NCBI GenBank assembly: GCA_034408895.1
Contig: JAWXCI010000073.1
Location: forward strand, 43,440-107,439
Length of the DNA stretch: 64,000 nucleotides
DNA from: UBA4660 sp034408895
GTDB taxonomy: Bacteria; Bacteroidota; Bacteroidia; Flavobacteriales_D; Sanyastnellaceae
Direction of reading: 5' to 3'
The notes under the pieces are model-generated. The model worked only from the letters and a program-made list of their open reading frames with translations. It ran no database searches and had not been told where the DNA came from. The first letter of the stretch is position 1, and each line of letters starts with the position of its first letter. Shown in pieces: positions 62,906 to 64,000 of the stretch. The position numbers and the translations under genes were made by a program.

Positions 62906-63238
62906 AGGAAAGGCAAAGATGATGGTTATGTTGTGATGAAAGACTAAACACAGGAGCAATGCGTTGTCCCGCAAGAAATTTGAGAGGGGTTTGGGAATAC
63001 ACCCGACTAAACACTTGTTCCCCCACCAGTCAAAAGTTTTGTTTTCGTGATTTTTCAACCATAGTGTTGTATTTATGAACAAGCTTCCTTTATTTTTGCC
63101 AAGCCCTTTTGAAAAGGGCATTCTCAAATGAAGTTGATGAATCACACATCGTGTTGCTGTTGTTGTTGCTGTTGTTGCTAATTCCTTAGCACCTCCACCC
63201 GCACCAATTCATCTTTCAATCATCAATTTTTTTCTTTT

Positions 63239-63973
63239 ATGTCACTTACTGTTCCGAAGCTCAATACAGAGCATTTCACGAGTTTAACTACTTCGCCCGA
63301 TGTTTTTCAAAACCTCCGGCAAGTGGCAGAAGCATTTCCGGGAGTGGTGACTTTCTCTACTAGTTTCAGTCTCGAGGACCAGGCCATCGCCCATATCATT
63401 TTCTCCCAGAAATTATCAGTGAATGTGTTCACATTGGACACCGGAAGGCTCTTCGCAGAAACTTATTCCGTGTGGAGCCGTATGGTGGAAAAATATCATC
63501 AACGTATAGAATCCTTTTATCCAGAAGCAGCATCCCTCCAGGAATTCATTTCGCAAAAAGGCCCCAACAGTTTTTATGAATCGGTGGACAACCGCAAGCA
63601 ATGTTGCCACATTAGAAAAGTGGAGCCGCTCAATCGCGCATTACAGGGAAAGCAAATCTGGATAACCGGAATCCGCAGCGAACATTCCACGAACCGCCAC
63701 GACTTGCAGCCGGTAGAATGGGATGAAAAACATCAACTCATCAAATACCATCCTCTCCTCCATTGGTCAACCGAAGAAGTGAAGGCATTCATTGCAAAAC
63801 ACAATGTGCCATACAACATTCTGGGTGACAAAGGATTTGTAAGTATCGGTTGTGCTCCATGCACACGCGCTATCAAACCTGGAGAAGATTTCCGTGCAGG
63901 CAGGTGGTGGTGGGAAGACAGTAACAAGAAAGAGTGCGGGCTTCATGAAAATGCAATTGGCAATAAGCAATAA
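63239..63973 (+). CDS. cysH: Assimilatory APS/PAPS reductase with iron-sulfur motif
   Basis: This 244-aa protein has the CysH fold: S-L-E-D-Q-A-I-A-H near residue 46 (phosphate loop region), F-T-L-D-T-G-R and the C-terminal E-C-G-L-H catalytic cysteine. The C-C ... C-x-x-C set is present (K-Q-C-C-H-I-R-K; G-C-A-P-C-T-R-A-I). These bind a 4Fe-4S cluster and mark the adenylylsulfate (APS) rather than PAPS reductase type, so sulfate would be reduced straight from APS. The last codons (A-I-G-N-K-Q) are formed by a short repeat that continues past the stop. No other cys gene is in view. Confidence 0.92.
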   Translation: MSLTVPKLNTEHFTSLTTSPDVFQNLRQVAEAFPGVVTFSTSFSLEDQAIAHIIFSQKLSVNVFTLDTGRLFAETYSVWSRMVEKYHQRIESFYPEAASLQEFISQKGPNSFYESVDNRKQCCHIRKVEPLNRALQGKQIWITGIRSEHSTNRHDLQPVEWDEKHQLIKYHPLLHWSTEEVKAFIAKHNVPYNILGDKGFVSIGCAPCTRAIKPGEDFRAGRWWWEDSNKKECGLHENAIGNKQ

Positions 63974-64000
63974 GCAAAAGGCAAAAGGCAAAAGGCAAAA
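63957..64000. repeat. GCAATAA / GCAAAAG short tandem repeat, cut by the window end
   Basis: Units GCAATAA (twice) and then GCAAAAG (three or more times) run from inside the last cysH codons to the window edge. It is the same family as 26684-26730, in reverse orientation. Confidence 0.8.

Noticed and set aside
63151..63179. TGTTGTTGCT-type triplet run upstream of cysH
   Set aside because: It is a short simple repeat with no clear coding or structural meaning; noted only as a possible length-variable site.
63146..63238. Possible riboswitch upstream of cysH
   Set aside because: The 93-base leader lacks any stem arrangement resembling SAM or other sulfur-related riboswitches.
1..64000. CRISPR arrays, tRNA or rRNA genes, prophage genes, intact transposases
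   Set aside because: None was seen: no regular 24-40-bp repeats with spacers, no cloverleaf found in the gaps examined, and no transposase, integrase or phage structural motifs.

Overview
The window is a stretch of a Bacteroidota chromosome, most likely from a gliding-lineage member (Flavobacteriales, Cytophagales or similar). This rests on the content. About ten predicted type IX secretion system (T9SS) cargo proteins carry type A or type B C-terminal sorting domains. There is a PorP/SprF protein, a gldF-gldG pair, SprB-type repeats, AT-rich leaders without Shine-Dalgarno sites, and TAnnTTTG-like -7 boxes. No rRNA, tRNA, CRISPR array, prophage or intact transposase was found.

Layout. 1-1.3 kb: tail of a T9SS cargo gene and a convergent secreted protein. 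1.6-6.3 kb (+): paaZ, an SPFH/band-7 membrane protein and a secreted S41 peptidase. 6.4-17.3 kb (-): DEAD-box helicase, two multidomain T9SS cargo proteins (one an M43 metalloprotease) and a CBM9/DUF5916 outer-membrane protein. 17.8-23.7 kb: uvrA (with an in-frame palindromic insert), an orphan antitoxin-like gene, a CsgG-like lipoprotein, coaE and rpe. 23.9-31.1 kb (-): gldF-gldG-DUF4340, a regulatory-domain/propeller protein, ilvE and an orphan LuxR-type response regulator. 31.3-33.9 kb: a strongly folded intergenic element, a small membrane protein and a prolyl oligopeptidase.

34.1-46.6 kb (+) is the most interesting region. It holds a type B cargo protein, a decayed adhesin gene (one nonsense codon and three -1 shifts), two intact ~1,070-aa SprB-like adhesins, a PorP/SprF protein and a 194-aa secreted protein. 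The decayed gene, both adhesins, the 194-aa protein and the 328-aa protein at the left edge share an ordered set of motifs. These suggest one common ~190-aa N-terminal domain, for which I know no name. The likely reading is a surface-adhesin locus in which one PorP/SprF partner serves several duplicated and diverging cargo proteins.

46.7-64 kb: a LuxR regulator beside a remnant of its probable sensor, cyanophycin synthetase, a LytS/LytR-type two-component pair, ACP phosphodiesterase, mltF and a small lipoprotein, and a T9SS-exported agmatine/peptidylarginine-deiminase family enzyme. After these come a short MITE-like island with an AT-rich membrane protein, a Ppx/GppA phosphatase, another type B cargo protein and an APS-reductase-type cysH.

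Intergenic DNA is rich in small repeats. These are an 18-bp palindrome family around TCCCGATAGCTATCGGGA, GCAAAA/GCAATAA-type short repeats, a 28-bp-stem hairpin at 48.1 kb, a 74-bp element with perfect 17-bp terminal inverted repeats at 58.8 kb, and a three-stem element at 31.3 kb. All functions are inferred from sequence patterns read by eye. No database search was run.
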